Shown: positions 42,240 to 51,804, counted from the first letter of the stretch. The stretch is DNA of 64,000 nucleotides from Lacticaseibacillus parakribbianus (GCF_025490915.1 NZ_JANQBA010000001.1:248001-312000); one strand, 5' to 3'. Notes: generated from the sequence alone by a model not told the origin. Program-made: numbers and translations.

Positions 42240-42722
42240 CTAGTATACCAAAGCCAGGGCCGCGGCGTCAAGGTGTTTTGCAAGCGCCGCGGCAAAGGCG
42301 GTGAGGACTTCCTGATCGGCCGCGGTGAAGCGGTTCAAGGAAGGCGAATCGAGGTCCAAAATGCCGATGCACGTACCGTCGACCACCACCGGCACGACGA
42401 CCTCCGAGTTGCTGGCGGCGTCACAGGCGATGTGCCCGGCAAAGGCGTGAACATCGGGTACCAGAAGCGACTGGCCCGAGGCAAAGCTGGTCCCCACCAC
42501 CCCGCTGCCCGGCTTGATGTGCATGCAGGCCACCTGGCCTTGGAACGGGCCGAGGTCCAGGGTCTGAGTCTGCTTGGAATAGAGGTAAAAACCGCACCAG
42601 TTGAGGTCGGCCATGGTGTTGTACAAAAGGGCGCTGGCGTTGGCCAGGTTGGTCACCGGGTTGGGTTCCCCCTCCAGCAGCGCATCCACCTGCGCCACAA
42701 CGATGGAATCGAGTGTTGTCAT
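42240..42722 (-). CDS. GAF-domain free methionine-R-sulfoxide reductase (YtsP-like)
   Basis: Predicted to reduce free methionine-(R)-sulfoxide in the cytoplasm. The 160 aa form one GAF domain (LNWCGFYLYSKQTQTLDLGPFQG). Cysteines at the fRMsr positions are visible in VACMHIKPGSGVVG and HIACDAASNSEVVVP; the third is in VDGTCIGILDLDS. The start MTTLDSIVV follows AAAGGTGATAAG. It lies upstream of rpsD and diverges from ezrA, an order seen in other lactobacilli. Confidence 0.88.
   Translation of the reverse strand: MTTLDSIVVAQVDALLEGEPNPVTNLANASALLYNTMADLNWCGFYLYSKQTQTLDLGPFQGQVACMHIKPGSGVVGTSFASGQSLLVPDVHAFAGHIACDAASNSEVVVPVVVDGTCIGILDLDSPSLNRFTAADQEVLTAFAAALAKHLDAAALALVY
42242..42271 (-). promoter_or_regulatory. 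rpsD promoter inside the 3' end of the GAF gene
   Basis: TTGACG (42266-42271) and TGGTATACT (-10 at 42242-42247), 18 bp apart on the minus strand. The promoter lies within the last codons of the upstream GAF-domain gene. Confidence 0.75.
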
Positions 42723-42893
42723 CTTATCACCTTTCAAAAAACGCAAGATGCCGGCCTTTTTCCCGCTAAAAGCCTTTCATGTTCAGGTTCTTTTTGAGAT
42801 ACTAGGGGCAAGGAACTTGCGCAGACTAGTTTGTCGAGAATTCTAGTGGATAAGGCGGCAAATTGCAAGTCGCGCGATGTGGAAGGTGTAATC

Positions 42894-44600
42894 ATGGTGT
42901 GGATCATAATCGCAGTACTAGCAATCATCATTATCGTGGGGCTCGGGCTTTGGGCCTTTCAGATTAAGAACAACCGGGCCATCCAGAACCTGGACACGCG
43001 CATTTCGACGCTGGACAGCGGCGAGGTCACCGGCTTGATTCGCAACATTGCCCAGCTCGGGCTCACCGGCGCCAGCGAAACGGCGTTCAAGGCGCAGCAA
43101 ACCGCGTATCAGAAGCTGGCGGAAGGCGAGCTGACCGATCTGCAAACCGCGCTGTTGGATGTCGAGCAGGCCAACAAGCAGTTTCGCTTCAGCACGGTCA
43201 AAGAAGACCTCGCCACCATTGACAACCTGCGCGAGAACTCGGCTAAGCGGCTGCACGCGATTCGCCAGGCGTTGCTGGCGATTCAGGAAAGCGAGGCCGA
43301 CAACCGCCGGCTCTTGATGAACCTGCGCGAACGCTACCAGGCCGCCCGAAAGACCATTTTGGCCAAGAGCTTCGCTTACGGCGACGCCTTGCCGGCCCTG
43401 GAGTCGGCGCTGCAGGCGATTGCGGCGCAGCTGTCGGAGATTAACCAAACCAACAGCGACGGCGACCACGACCTGGCCAAAAAGCAGCTGGGCAAGCTCA
43501 AGCTGAGCGTCGCTTCGGTCGAGCTGGAGGTCAAATCCCTGCCGCCTTTGGTCAACGCCGTGGTCAACGAGTACCCCCAACAGCTGGCCGAAATCACGCG
43601 CGGGTACGAGCAGCTTGCGCAGCGCCACTTCCAGTTCACCGAGGATGTGCCGGCCACCGCGCAGGCGATTCAAGACCAGGTGACCACCGCCGCCACGCAG
43701 ATCGAGTCGCTTGAGGTGACCGAGCTGACCGCCAACTCGGAAACCATCGCCAATCGCATCGACGCGCTTTACGCCGTGATGGAAAAAGAGTTGACCGCTA
43801 AGGAAAGCGTCGACAAGGCCCAAGGCGACCTGCGCCAGTTCATCAACCACGCCTACAAGCAAAACCACGCCCTTTTGATCGAGCTAGATCACATCAACCA
43901 GTCCTACCAACTCAACCACGACGAGCTCAAGCAGGCTAATGGGCTGAAGCAGCAGCTCGATGAGCAGGCCAAGGTTTTCGAGGCCGAAAGCGCCCGGCTG
44001 GCCGACCACCAGGCCGTGTATTCCGAGGCCAGCGCCACCTTCGCCAAAATGCGCGGCGACCTCAAGGACATCGAGCTCAAGCAGCAGGCGATCAACGCCA
44101 GCATCGGCGGCTTCCGGGCCACCGAGGAGAAGGCCGCCAAGCAGGCCGCGCAGTTCGTGATGGACCTGCGCGACGTCAAGTACGAGGTCTCCCGCCACGG
44201 CCTGCCCGGCCTGCCCAAGGCCTACCTGGATTACTTCAACGCCTGCTCCAAGGCCGTGGCCGACCTGAATCACGACCTCAACCAGGTCAAAATCGACCTG
44301 GATGCGATCGCCAAGCAGCTGATTCAAAGCGCCGAGGACATCGAATCGCTCAAGCAAAAGAGCCGCGAGTTGATTCAGGCGGCCGGCATGACCGAGGAGC
44401 TGCTCCAGTACGCCAACCGTTACAAGACCACCCACGAAGACATCGCCCAGGCCGTGGCCGAAACCAAGGCCGCGTACGGACGCTACGACTACAAAACTGC
44501 GGCCGACACCATCGCCACGGCGCTTGAGGCCACCGAGCCCGGCAGCTACAAGAAGGTCGAAGACGACTACTTGGCGGCACAGGACAGCGCCTTGTTCTAA
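42894..44600 (+). CDS. ezrA: Septation ring formation regulator EzrA
   Basis: Membrane-anchored negative regulator and scaffold of FtsZ-ring assembly. The start MVWIIIAVLAIIIIVGLGLW after GGAAGG gives 568 aa. A single N-terminal transmembrane helix is followed by a long, almost wholly helical cytoplasmic region with several coiled coils, the spectrin-like repeats of EzrA. The pattern and length fit the family. The residues 40-130 segment (NIAQLGLTGASETAFKAQQ...) is the best-conserved part. It is monocistronic. Confidence 0.94.
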   Translation: MVWIIIAVLAIIIIVGLGLWAFQIKNNRAIQNLDTRISTLDSGEVTGLIRNIAQLGLTGASETAFKAQQTAYQKLAEGELTDLQTALLDVEQANKQFRFSTVKEDLATIDNLRENSAKRLHAIRQALLAIQESEADNRRLLMNLRERYQAARKTILAKSFAYGDALPALESALQAIAAQLSEINQTNSDGDHDLAKKQLGKLKLSVASVELEVKSLPPLVNAVVNEYPQQLAEITRGYEQLAQRHFQFTEDVPATAQAIQDQVTTAATQIESLEVTELTANSETIANRIDALYAVMEKELTAKESVDKAQGDLRQFINHAYKQNHALLIELDHINQSYQLNHDELKQANGLKQQLDEQAKVFEAESARLADHQAVYSEASATFAKMRGDLKDIELKQQAINASIGGFRATEEKAAKQAAQFVMDLRDVKYEVSRHGLPGLPKAYLDYFNACSKAVADLNHDLNQVKIDLDAIAKQLIQSAEDIESLKQKSRELIQAAGMTEELLQYANRYKTTHEDIAQAVAETKAAYGRYDYKTAADTIATALEATEPGSYKKVEDDYLAAQDSALF

Positions 44601-44618
44601 CCGAATCGATGACAATCC

Positions 44619-44656
44619 AAAGACGACCTCCGCAACGTTGCGGGGGCCGTCTTTTT
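44619..44656. terminator. Bidirectional terminator between ezrA and the epimerase gene
   Basis: AAAGACGACCTCCGCAAC / GTTGCGGGGGCCGTCTTT stem with T5 on the plus strand. The two genes converge. Confidence 0.85.
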
Positions 44657-44677
44657 GCACGTTTTGGGTCAGTTCGC

Positions 44678-45832
44678 TCAGGCCTGGGCGGCCGGCGTGA
44701 AAGGCCGAGGGGCTGGGCCACCGGCGAACTGATGCGCGATGGCGGCCAGGATGCGCGTCGTCGCCTGCCCATCGCCGTAAGGATTCTTGGCCTGAGCCAT
44801 CGCGGCGTAGGCCGCCGGGTCATCCAACAGCGTGGTCATCGCGGCGGTGACCGCCGCGGGATCGGTCCCGACCAGCTTGAGCGTCCCCGCCGCGACCCCT
44901 TCCGGCCGCTCAGTGGTGTTGCGCAGCACCAAAACCGGCTTGCCCAGGGCCGGCGCCTCCTCCTGCACCCCACCGGAGTCGGTCATGATAAAGTCGCTTT
45001 TGGCGGCGAGGTTGTGGAAGTCCACCACGTCAAGCGGCGCGATCAGGTGGATGCGAGCATCCCCGTCCAAGGCGGCATGGGCGACTTTTTGCACCGCGGG
45101 GCTCAGGTGAACCGGGTAGACAACCTCGACGTCTGGATGCGCATCGACCACGGCGCGAATCGCCTTGAGCACCCCGGCCATCGGCGCCCCTTGGTTCTCG
45201 CGGCGGTGCATGGTCACCAAGATCATGCGCTTGCTTGCGTCCAGCTCGTCCATCACCGCGTGGTGGTAGTCGGGCCGCACGGTTTGCTGCAGCGCGTCGA
45301 TCGCCGTGTTGCCGGTGACGTAAATTTTGGCTGCGTCGTGCCCCTCCGCCAGCAGGTTGCGCTTGGACTGCGCGGTCGGGGCGAAGTACAGATCCGCCAG
45401 CACATCCGTCAGCTGGCGGTTCATCTCCTCGGGGTACGGGTCGTACTTATGCCAGGTGCGAAGCCCGGCCTCGACGTGGCCGACGGGAATCTGCTGGTAA
45501 AAGGCGGCGAGGCTTGCGGCCAAGGTCGTCGTGGTGTCGCCGTGAACCAGCACGATGTCCGGACGTTCGGCCGCCAGAATCGGCTGCAGTTGGGTCAAAA
45601 CGGTGCTGGTAATCTCCGCCAGGCTCTGCTGCTGGCGCATGATGTTCAGGTCGTAATCCGGCGTCAGCTTGAAGATTTCAAGCACCTGATCGAGCATCTC
45701 GCGGTGCTGCGCGGTCACCACCGTCACCGGCGTGAACTGGTCGGGCCGCTGGGCTAGGGCCAGGCACAGCGGTGCCATCTTGATGGCCTCCGGTCTGGTG
45801 CCGAACACCGTCATTACTTTGATTGTCTTCAC
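44678..45832 (-). CDS. wecB: UDP-N-acetylglucosamine 2-epimerase (non-hydrolysing)
   Basis: Interconverts UDP-GlcNAc and UDP-ManNAc for wall teichoic acid or polysaccharide linkage units. The 384-aa protein begins at GTG 45832 (MKTIKVMTVFGTRPEAIKMAP) with AAGGA upstream. It carries the family motifs VHGDTTTTLAASLAAFY, GHVEAGLRTWHKYDPYPEEMNR and MTDSGGVQEEAPALGKPVLVLRNTTERPE. It is a single gene, also called mnaA in Bacillus. Confidence 0.95.
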   Translation of the reverse strand: MKTIKVMTVFGTRPEAIKMAPLCLALAQRPDQFTPVTVVTAQHREMLDQVLEIFKLTPDYDLNIMRQQQSLAEITSTVLTQLQPILAAERPDIVLVHGDTTTTLAASLAAFYQQIPVGHVEAGLRTWHKYDPYPEEMNRQLTDVLADLYFAPTAQSKRNLLAEGHDAAKIYVTGNTAIDALQQTVRPDYHHAVMDELDASKRMILVTMHRRENQGAPMAGVLKAIRAVVDAHPDVEVVYPVHLSPAVQKVAHAALDGDARIHLIAPLDVVDFHNLAAKSDFIMTDSGGVQEEAPALGKPVLVLRNTTERPEGVAAGTLKLVGTDPAAVTAAMTTLLDDPAAYAAMAQAKNPYGDGQATTRILAAIAHQFAGGPAPRPFTPAAQA

Positions 45833-45943
45833 GTGAGTCGTCCTTTCCCCCGCTTGCGGCGGTTCAAGTTCAGTCTACCAGAAATCTCGGGTTGCGCCAG
45901 CCGCTTTACCAAAATCTTGATTTTTGCCGGCGCCGCGTCACGC

Positions 45944-45973
45944 AAAAAGGCAGGCCCGTCCCCGGACCTGCCT
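45944..45973 (-). terminator. Terminator of the metQNI operon
   Basis: AGGCAGG-tCCGgggaCGGg-CCTGCCT stem on the minus strand with T5, just after metI. Confidence 0.82.
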
Positions 45974-45980
45974 CACCGGC

Positions 45981-46667
45981 TTAGTGATGCAGCTTTCGCG
46001 CAATCACGTCGCCGACGAACTGAATGACGAACACCAAGATCAGCATCAGGATCATCGCCGTCCAGATGACGTCGTTTTGGTAGCGCTGGTAGCCGATGGC
46101 GATGGCGATGTTACCCAGGCCGCCGCCGCCGACCGCGCCGGCCATCGCGGTCAAGCCAATCGCGCTGATGATGGTCAAGACGCCGACGCGAACCAGCTCG
46201 GATGCGCCTTCGCGCAGGTAGACGCGAAAGACGATGGCCCAAGGACCGAGGCCCATCGCCTGGGCCGCCTCAATCACGCCGGGGTCAACGGTCAACAGCG
46301 CGTTTTGGACCTGCCGGGCGAAGAACGGTGCCGTGCCGAGAATCAGCGGCACCAGGGCCGCGGTTGGGCCGATACCGGTGTGGACCAGCAGGCGGGTCAA
46401 GGGGTAGACCACGGCCAACAGGATGATGAAGGGAATCGAGCGGAAGATGTTGACCACCTTGTCGAGAATGAAGTACACCGGTCGGTTGGGCAACAAGCCG
46501 CCCTCATCGGTCAAAATCAGCAGGAACCCGAGGAACAGCCCGAGGATGCCGGAGACCACCGCGGTCCAAAAGGTCATGTAAAGCGTCTGCCAGATGGCCT
46601 GAAGAATGCCGCCATCACCGCCCCAAAGGGGCATCACGTTCGGCAAAATTTTGTTCAGCAGAGACAT
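45981..46667 (-). CDS. metI: Methionine ABC transporter permease MetI
   Basis: Membrane subunit of the methionine importer, 228 aa, with five predicted membrane segments. The conserved EAA-loop region is visible as DPGVIEAAQAMGLGPWAIVFRVYL, followed by GLTAMAGAVGGGGLGNIAI. The start overlaps the last base of metN, so it is translationally coupled. It is the last gene of metQ-metN-metI. Confidence 0.96.
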   Translation of the reverse strand: MSLLNKILPNVMPLWGGDGGILQAIWQTLYMTFWTAVVSGILGLFLGFLLILTDEGGLLPNRPVYFILDKVVNIFRSIPFIILLAVVYPLTRLLVHTGIGPTAALVPLILGTAPFFARQVQNALLTVDPGVIEAAQAMGLGPWAIVFRVYLREGASELVRVGVLTIISAIGLTAMAGAVGGGGLGNIAIAIGYQRYQNDVIWTAMILMLILVFVIQFVGDVIARKLHH

Positions 46668-47719
46668 TAGGCATCCTCCCTTTCGTTCAAGTCCTGCACG
46701 GTCACGTCGTTGGTCGCAAGATAGCCGAAGGTCCGGTCGATGTCTTCCGCCGTGCCGCTCAGCACCACAATCAGGTTGCCAAACGGCGTCCCCTGAAGGA
46801 TCTGAATGTCACCGAACAAGATGTTGGCGGTGACGTTGAAGTCCTTGTACAGCGTTGCGACCAGCGGCTGGTCGGTCGAGGCGCCGAGGTAGGTCAGCCG
46901 CACCAGGCGGTCCGGCGCCTGCAGGTTGGCCACCGCGGGCTGCTGCTTGACCGCGGCGATGGCCGCGTCCAGCTGCAGGGTCGTGTCGATGAAGTCTTTG
47001 GTCAGCTTCTGCTCGGGCTTGGCGAAGATGTCCAGCAGGTCGCCGCGCTCGATGATCCGCCCGTCGTCCATCACGGCGACCTTGTTGCAGATCTGCTTGA
47101 CCGCCTCCATTTCGTGGGTGATCAAGACGATGGTCAGGCCGAGCTTTTGGTTCAGCGTCTTCAGCAGGTCCAAAATCGCGCTGGTGGTCTTGGGGTCAAG
47201 CGCCGAGGTCGCCTCATCCGAGATCAGAATCTCCGGATCCGAGGCCAGGGCCCGGGCGATGCCGACGCGCTGCTTTTGGCCGCCTGACAGCTCCGCCGGG
47301 TAGGCGCCGGCGCGATCGGCCAGGCCGACCAGCTCGAGCAGCTCCGCCACCTTGGCCTGAATCTCGGCCTTGCTCTTGTGGCCGCGCAGCGGAAAGGCCA
47401 CGTTATCGGCCACCGTCCGGGAGTTCATCAGGTTGAAGTGCTGGAAAATCATCCCGATGCGCTTGCGCTCACCGCGCAGCGCCTTGGCGTCAAGCGCCAG
47501 CATGTCCTGACCCAAGACGGTCACCTGGCCGGCGGTCGGCCGCTGTAGCAGGTTAATCACCCGCACCAGCGTGGACTTGCCGGCACCGGAGTAGCCGACG
47601 ATGCCGTAGATGTCGCCGCGGTTGACGGTGAGATCCACGTGGTCGACCGCATGGACGCTGCGGGCCTTTTCCTTGAACAACACATCGATTTGATTGAGCG
47701 TGATAATCGCTTCAGCCAT
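46667..47719 (-). CDS. metN: Methionine ABC transporter ATPase MetN
   Basis: ATPase of the methionine importer, 350 aa. Walker A is [13 protein letters not shown], the signature is [16 protein letters not shown] and Walker B is [14 protein letters not shown]. The C-terminal NIL regulatory domain (from about residue 265), which binds methionine in related transporters, is present. It lies 21 bp downstream of metQ and overlaps metI. Confidence 0.96.
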   Translation of the reverse strand: MAEAIITLNQIDVLFKEKARSVHAVDHVDLTVNRGDIYGIVGYSGAGKSTLVRVINLLQRPTAGQVTVLGQDMLALDAKALRGERKRIGMIFQHFNLMNSRTVADNVAFPLRGHKSKAEIQAKVAELLELVGLADRAGAYPAELSGGQKQRVGIARALASDPEILISDEATSALDPKTTSAILDLLKTLNQKLGLTIVLITHEMEAVKQICNKVAVMDDGRIIERGDLLDIFAKPEQKLTKDFIDTTLQLDAAIAAVKQQPAVANLQAPDRLVRLTYLGASTDQPLVATLYKDFNVTANILFGDIQILQGTPFGNLIVVLSGTAEDIDRTFGYLATNDVTVQDLNEREDA

Positions 47720-47740
47720 GATGATCCTCGCTTTCGCTAA

Positions 47741-48559
47741 TTAGAACTTGTAGTTCCAGGCCGGTTCGGTCGAGTTCTTGTAGTACTTCTTCAGAAGCTT
47801 CGCAGTGGCCGCGGTTTGGTAGGCCTTGACGATCTTTTTGTAGGTCTTGTTGGACTTGTCCTTGGCCGACTTGGCCGCAATCACATTGACGTAAGGCTTG
47901 GACTTGGCGTTGATCTTTTCAACGTAAATCGCGTCTTTGGGGTTCAGGTTCGCGGCGGCGGCGATGTCGTTGTTGACGATCGAGGCGGCGACGTCCTTCA
48001 GGTTCCGCGCGGTCTGGGCCGCATCCAGCTCAACGAACTTCAAGTCCAGCTTGTTGCTGGTGATGTCGCGAATGGTCGGGGCGTCAACGCCGCTCTTAAG
48101 CTTGATCAGCCCGTACTGCTCGAGCAGCTGCAAGGCGCGGCCTTCGTTGGAGGCGTCGTTAGGAACAGAGACCTTGTCACCCTTCTTCAGGCCGGCCAGC
48201 GACTTCAGGTCGTTGGAGTAAGCACGCATCGGGCCGATGTAGGTGGCCCCGACGCTGGTGATCGTCTGGTTGTGCTTCTTGTTCCAGGTGTCCATGAAGG
48301 AGATGGTCTGGAAGGAGTTGAGCTGCACGTCGCCGTCGTTCAGCGCCTGGTTCGGCGTATTGTAGTCGGTGAACTCGACCAGCTTGATGTTGACGTCCTG
48401 CTTCTTCAGGCGCTTTTGGATGTCCTGCCAGATGTCTTTGTCGTTGCTCATGATGCCAACCTTGACCGTCTTACTGTCGGCCGACTGACCACACGCGGCG
48501 AGGCCGAATACCGGCAGTGCCAGTGCCAATGCAACAATTGCTTTTTTCCATAATTTCAT
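47741..48559 (-). CDS. metQ: Methionine-binding lipoprotein MetQ
   Basis: Substrate-binding lipoprotein of the methionine importer, 272 aa. The start MKLWKKAIVALALALPVFGL follows GGAGG. A lipobox LAAC at residues 20-23 marks lipidation, followed by the NLPA/MetQ domain (VKVGIMSNDKDIWQDIQKRL, NSFQTISFMDTWNKKH). It is the first gene of metQNI and is preceded by a Met T-box leader, so uptake should rise when charged tRNA-Met falls. Confidence 0.96.
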   Translation of the reverse strand: MKLWKKAIVALALALPVFGLAACGQSADSKTVKVGIMSNDKDIWQDIQKRLKKQDVNIKLVEFTDYNTPNQALNDGDVQLNSFQTISFMDTWNKKHNQTITSVGATYIGPMRAYSNDLKSLAGLKKGDKVSVPNDASNEGRALQLLEQYGLIKLKSGVDAPTIRDITSNKLDLKFVELDAAQTARNLKDVAASIVNNDIAAAANLNPKDAIYVEKINAKSKPYVNVIAAKSAKDKSNKTYKKIVKAYQTAATAKLLKKYYKNSTEPAWNYKF

Positions 48560-48574
48560 GATGAATCCTCCCAA

Positions 48575-48888
48575 TTTTTGCAAACTATTGTGTTCAGAAC
48601 AGTCGGCCAAGACGCAAAAACACCGCTCCTAACCAAAGTTAGAAGCGGTGTCCCGCGGTACCATTCTAATTCGACAGACTTCCCGGGAGTCTGCCCTCAC
48701 TAACGGGTCGTAATCAACCCGCGTGCAAGATAATGGATGCCAGCCATTGCAGCCTTACCCGAAGGTTCGGTGCACCGATCCGTGAGCCATCTTCGTGCCG
48801 ACTTGCTACCCCGCTCTCATCTACCCGGGTTTTCTGTGCAGTCGTGTCAGCCTTACTCTCTCACATCGTTCGTTTGCGTTCTGAATTG
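48575..48888 (-). promoter_or_regulatory. T-box leader of metQNI (Met specifier)
   Basis: On the minus strand the core AATGGTACCGCGGG (48652-48665) is followed by a terminator (ACACCGCTTCTAAC / GTTAGGAGCGGTGT, then TTTTTG at 48615-48652). Upstream Stem I contains GGCACGAAGATGGCTCACGG, with ATG (48788-48790) in the specifier position. T-box control of methionine transport is usual in Lactobacillales. Confidence 0.93.
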
Positions 48889-48894
48889 TCTTCG

Positions 48895-48923
48895 ATATTA
48901 CTCAGTTTTCCCGCCGGTGTCAA
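48895..48923 (-). promoter_or_regulatory. metQNI promoter
   Basis: TTGACA (48918-48923) and TAATAT (48895-48900) with 17-bp spacing on the minus strand, 20 bp after the upstream gene's stop codon. Confidence 0.85.
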
Positions 48924-48943
48924 GCCTTGGCCGGAAAAAAGTT

Positions 48944-50533
48944 TCAGCGGCGGTGACGCCCCCGCGGTCGCGCCAACCGCCAAGCGACCCCGACCCCGCC
49001 GGCAACCACGGCGACGCCGGCCACAAGCCAGGGCCACCAAGCCGCGTGGCGGGGCTTGGCCTTGTCCGTCGCCTTGGTGTCGGCTGTCGAATCCGCCTTG
49101 CTTGGCGCGGTGCTGGCGCTGCTGCCGGCGGTTTTCGCCTTGGCCGGCAGCGTGAGCGATTGTGGCACCAACACGCGTGAGGCGTTGGTGCCAAGCACCA
49201 CGCTGACGGTCAGGTGCTGAGCCGTCGCACGTAGCGGCAGTCGCAGCGTGAAGCGGCCCTGCTCGTCGGTTGTGGTGCGGCGAAGCAACTTGGTGCCCTG
49301 GCGAACCTGAACGCCTTGGCTGGCCGCCGCCTTGGCCGTGAGCTGACCGGCCACCGTGGCGGTATTACCGCTCACCGTCGGCTTGCCCAGCGTCAGCGTC
49401 GGGAGGTGCAGATCGGCGGTGGTCAACAGGCCCAGCTTGCGCTTGAGCTTCAGCAGACGCAATACGGCGTGTTGCACCGTCGCTGCGGTCACGTCGCCGG
49501 TTTGGACGGCCTGCTTGATCGCCGGAATCCCGACCGCGTAGTCGTCGGCCATGATCGCGTCGTTGCCGGCCTTCAGCGCCAGCACATCCGGGGTCTTCAG
49601 GCCATGGGCGGCGTCGTACTGCTGAATGGCGCCCATCGCCAAGTCGTCGGTGATGATGACCCCGTCAAAGCCCAGCTCGTGGCGCAGCAGCCCGGTAATC
49701 ACCTTGGGCGACAGCGACGCCGGCAGGTCGGCGTCGATCTGGCGCATCACGATGTGCGTGACCATGATCGAATCGACCCCGGCTTCAATCCCGGCCTTGA
49801 ACGGCACCAGCTCGTGGCTCATCAGCTGGGCCTTGGTGCGGTCCACGGTCGCAAATAGCTTGTGGGTGTCGACGGCCGAACCGTAGCCGGGAAAATGCTT
49901 CAGCGTCGCTGCCACGCCGGTGCCTTGAATCGCCGGCACCACCTTGCGGATGTAAGCTGCGGTGCTGTCAACGCTTTGCCCCAGCGTTCGCGCGTAGATG
50001 AAGCTGTTGGGATCGCTTGAGACGTCTGCAATCGGCGCGTAGTTCCAGTTGATGCCGAGCGCCTTGAGCTGCTTGGCCTGGGCGGTGGCCGTCGCCAGCA
50101 CCGCGTTCAACCCGCCCTGGGCAAAGGCCTGCTGCGGTGACAGGTAGCGCGTCGGGTAGGCCGGCGAATCGTTGAGCCGCGACACCGTGCCGCCTTCTTG
50201 GTCCGTCGCAATCAAAAGCGGCAGGGACGCGGCCTTTTGAAACCGCGCCAACCCCGCCTTCAAGCTCGCCGTCGGCTTGGCCATGTCCGTACCAAACAGG
50301 ATCAACCCGCCCAGGTGGTACTTGGCCACGTCTGCGGCGGTCGTGTCGTCGCTCGCCGGCTTTCTGGCGATGAACAATTGACCGATCTGCTCGTCCAGGC
50401 TCATGTCGGCCACGGCCTGCGCCAGCTGGGCGTCGCTCGGCGTTGCGGCCGTCACGGCGCGGCGCGGCACGGCCGTCAGCGCCAGCGTCGCCGTCAGCGT
50501 CAGCGCCAGTCCCCAAACCCTAATTTTTCTCAT
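48944..50533 (-). CDS. nagZ: Surface GH3 beta-N-acetylhexosaminidase with C-terminal membrane anchor
   Basis: Predicted exo-acting glycosidase that removes GlcNAc from wall fragments outside the cell. A signal peptide (VWGLALTLTATLALTAVP) precedes a GH3 domain at about residues 35-375 with the NagZ-type motif KHFPGYGSAVDTHK and the nucleophile region VIITDDLAMGAI. An Ig-like beta domain follows at about 380-460 (TVSGNTATVAGQLTAKA). A Ser/Thr/Asp/Lys-rich linker and a terminal membrane helix (AWWPWLVAGVAVVAGGVGVAW) with a basic tail complete the protein. The membrane anchor instead of LPxTG, plus the Ig-like domain, distinguish it from cytoplasmic NagZ. Confidence 0.9.
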   Translation of the reverse strand: MRKIRVWGLALTLTATLALTAVPRRAVTAATPSDAQLAQAVADMSLDEQIGQLFIARKPASDDTTAADVAKYHLGGLILFGTDMAKPTASLKAGLARFQKAASLPLLIATDQEGGTVSRLNDSPAYPTRYLSPQQAFAQGGLNAVLATATAQAKQLKALGINWNYAPIADVSSDPNSFIYARTLGQSVDSTAAYIRKVVPAIQGTGVAATLKHFPGYGSAVDTHKLFATVDRTKAQLMSHELVPFKAGIEAGVDSIMVTHIVMRQIDADLPASLSPKVITGLLRHELGFDGVIITDDLAMGAIQQYDAAHGLKTPDVLALKAGNDAIMADDYAVGIPAIKQAVQTGDVTAATVQHAVLRLLKLKRKLGLLTTADLHLPTLTLGKPTVSGNTATVAGQLTAKAAASQGVQVRQGTKLLRRTTTDEQGRFTLRLPLRATAQHLTVSVVLGTNASRVLVPQSLTLPAKAKTAGSSASTAPSKADSTADTKATDKAKPRHAAWWPWLVAGVAVVAGGVGVAWRLARPRGRHRR

Positions 50534-50576
50534 CTTCTCCCGCCTTTCGTAAGCATCGTATCACACGCCGCGGCGT

Positions 50577-50603
50577 AAAAAAAGCACCCAGGCCACGGCC
50601 TGG
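50577..50603 (-). terminator. Terminator after rodA
   Basis: GCCCAGGCC / GGCCTGGGTGC stem with T7 on the minus strand. Confidence 0.88.
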
Positions 50604-50610
50604 GCACCCT

Positions 50611-51804
50611 TCACTTGAATGACTCTTCCTCCCGCGAGAACATGTAGCTCTGGTGGTGGAAGCGCATCGACAGCACCATCCCCACCGACAGCATGTTCGC
50701 GAGCAGGAACGACCCCCCTTGCGACACAAACGGCAACGGAATCCCGGTCAAGGGCAGCAAGCCGATGTTCATCCCGATGTTTTCAAACACGTGAAACAAG
50801 ATCATCATGATGACGCCGGTCGCGATGTACGCGTAAAACTCGTTTTGCGTGTCGAAGGTCACCCGAATCATCTGGTAGATCAAAAGGAAGTACAGGAGAA
50901 TCAGCGCCGCACAGCCGATGAACCCGAACGCCTCGCCGATGGCGGAAAAGGCCATGTCGGACTCTCGCACCGGCACCGAGACCTTCAGGTTGTTGAAGCC
51001 GCGGCCGAACATCTCGCCGGAGCCGATCGCCTTCATCGACTGCCACAGCTGGTACGACGAGCCGCTGGTGGCGCCGGCCGGATCCAGCCAGGAATCGATG
51101 CGCTTGAACTGGTAGTTCTTGAAGCCGACGTGCAACAGAATCTTGCGGCCCCAGTCCTCAATCACCAGCAGAATCGTGCCGGTGCCGATGGCGGCCGCCC
51201 CCAGCCCAATCGGCAGGATGATGCGCCAAGTGATGCCGGACACCAGCACGACCCCGGCGAAAATCGCCGCAAACACCAGCGAGGTCCCGAAGTCCTTTTG
51301 CAGGATCATCAGCACCAAAACCGGCAGCGTCCAGAGCAGCATCTCGCCGATTAACCGCCAGTCATTGGCCCAGCTGTGCTTCATCGCGACGTTGTGGTTG
51401 GTCACCACCCGGGCCAACATCAGGATGTAGGCGGGTTTCATCACCTCGGAGGGCTGAAAGGTCACGGGGCCGAACTTGAACCAGCTGTGAGCCCCCGTAT
51501 TTCTGGCCACATCCGGATCGTAAAGAAACAGCACGGCAATCAACAGCAGAATGCCCAGGCCATACAGCAGCGGTGCCACCCGCCACAGCTGCTCGGCGTC
51601 GAACTGCATGACGAAGAATATCCCGGCGCCGCCGATCACGTACCACAGCGCCTGCATGATCATCGCCCGCATCGGTCGCGCCGACGCGTCGCTTGACACC
51701 GCCATGTAAATCGCCGCCATGCCGAACAGCGCCAGCAGCATCACCGACAGGATGATGCCGTAGTCGATTCGGTCTTCTTTTTTGCGCGTTCGCGTTTGTG
51801 CCAT
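50611..51804 (-). CDS. rodA: SEDS-family peptidoglycan glycosyltransferase RodA
   Basis: Polymerises lipid II in the elongasome with a class B PBP and the MreBCD scaffold. The start MAQTRTRKKEDRIDYG after GGGAGG gives 397 aa. About ten membrane segments are present, with the SEDS motifs HSWFKFGPVTFQPSEVMKP, the catalytic region around RIDSWLDPAG, and PLPFVSQGGSFLLANM near the end. The upstream genes down to mbl run in the same direction, a shape-gene cluster. Confidence 0.95.
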   Translation of the reverse strand: MAQTRTRKKEDRIDYGIILSVMLLALFGMAAIYMAVSSDASARPMRAMIMQALWYVIGGAGIFFVMQFDAEQLWRVAPLLYGLGILLLIAVLFLYDPDVARNTGAHSWFKFGPVTFQPSEVMKPAYILMLARVVTNHNVAMKHSWANDWRLIGEMLLWTLPVLVLMILQKDFGTSLVFAAIFAGVVLVSGITWRIILPIGLGAAAIGTGTILLVIEDWGRKILLHVGFKNYQFKRIDSWLDPAGATSGSSYQLWQSMKAIGSGEMFGRGFNNLKVSVPVRESDMAFSAIGEAFGFIGCAALILLYFLLIYQMIRVTFDTQNEFYAYIATGVIMMILFHVFENIGMNIGLLPLTGIPLPFVSQGGSFLLANMLSVGMVLSMRFHHQSYMFSREEESFK

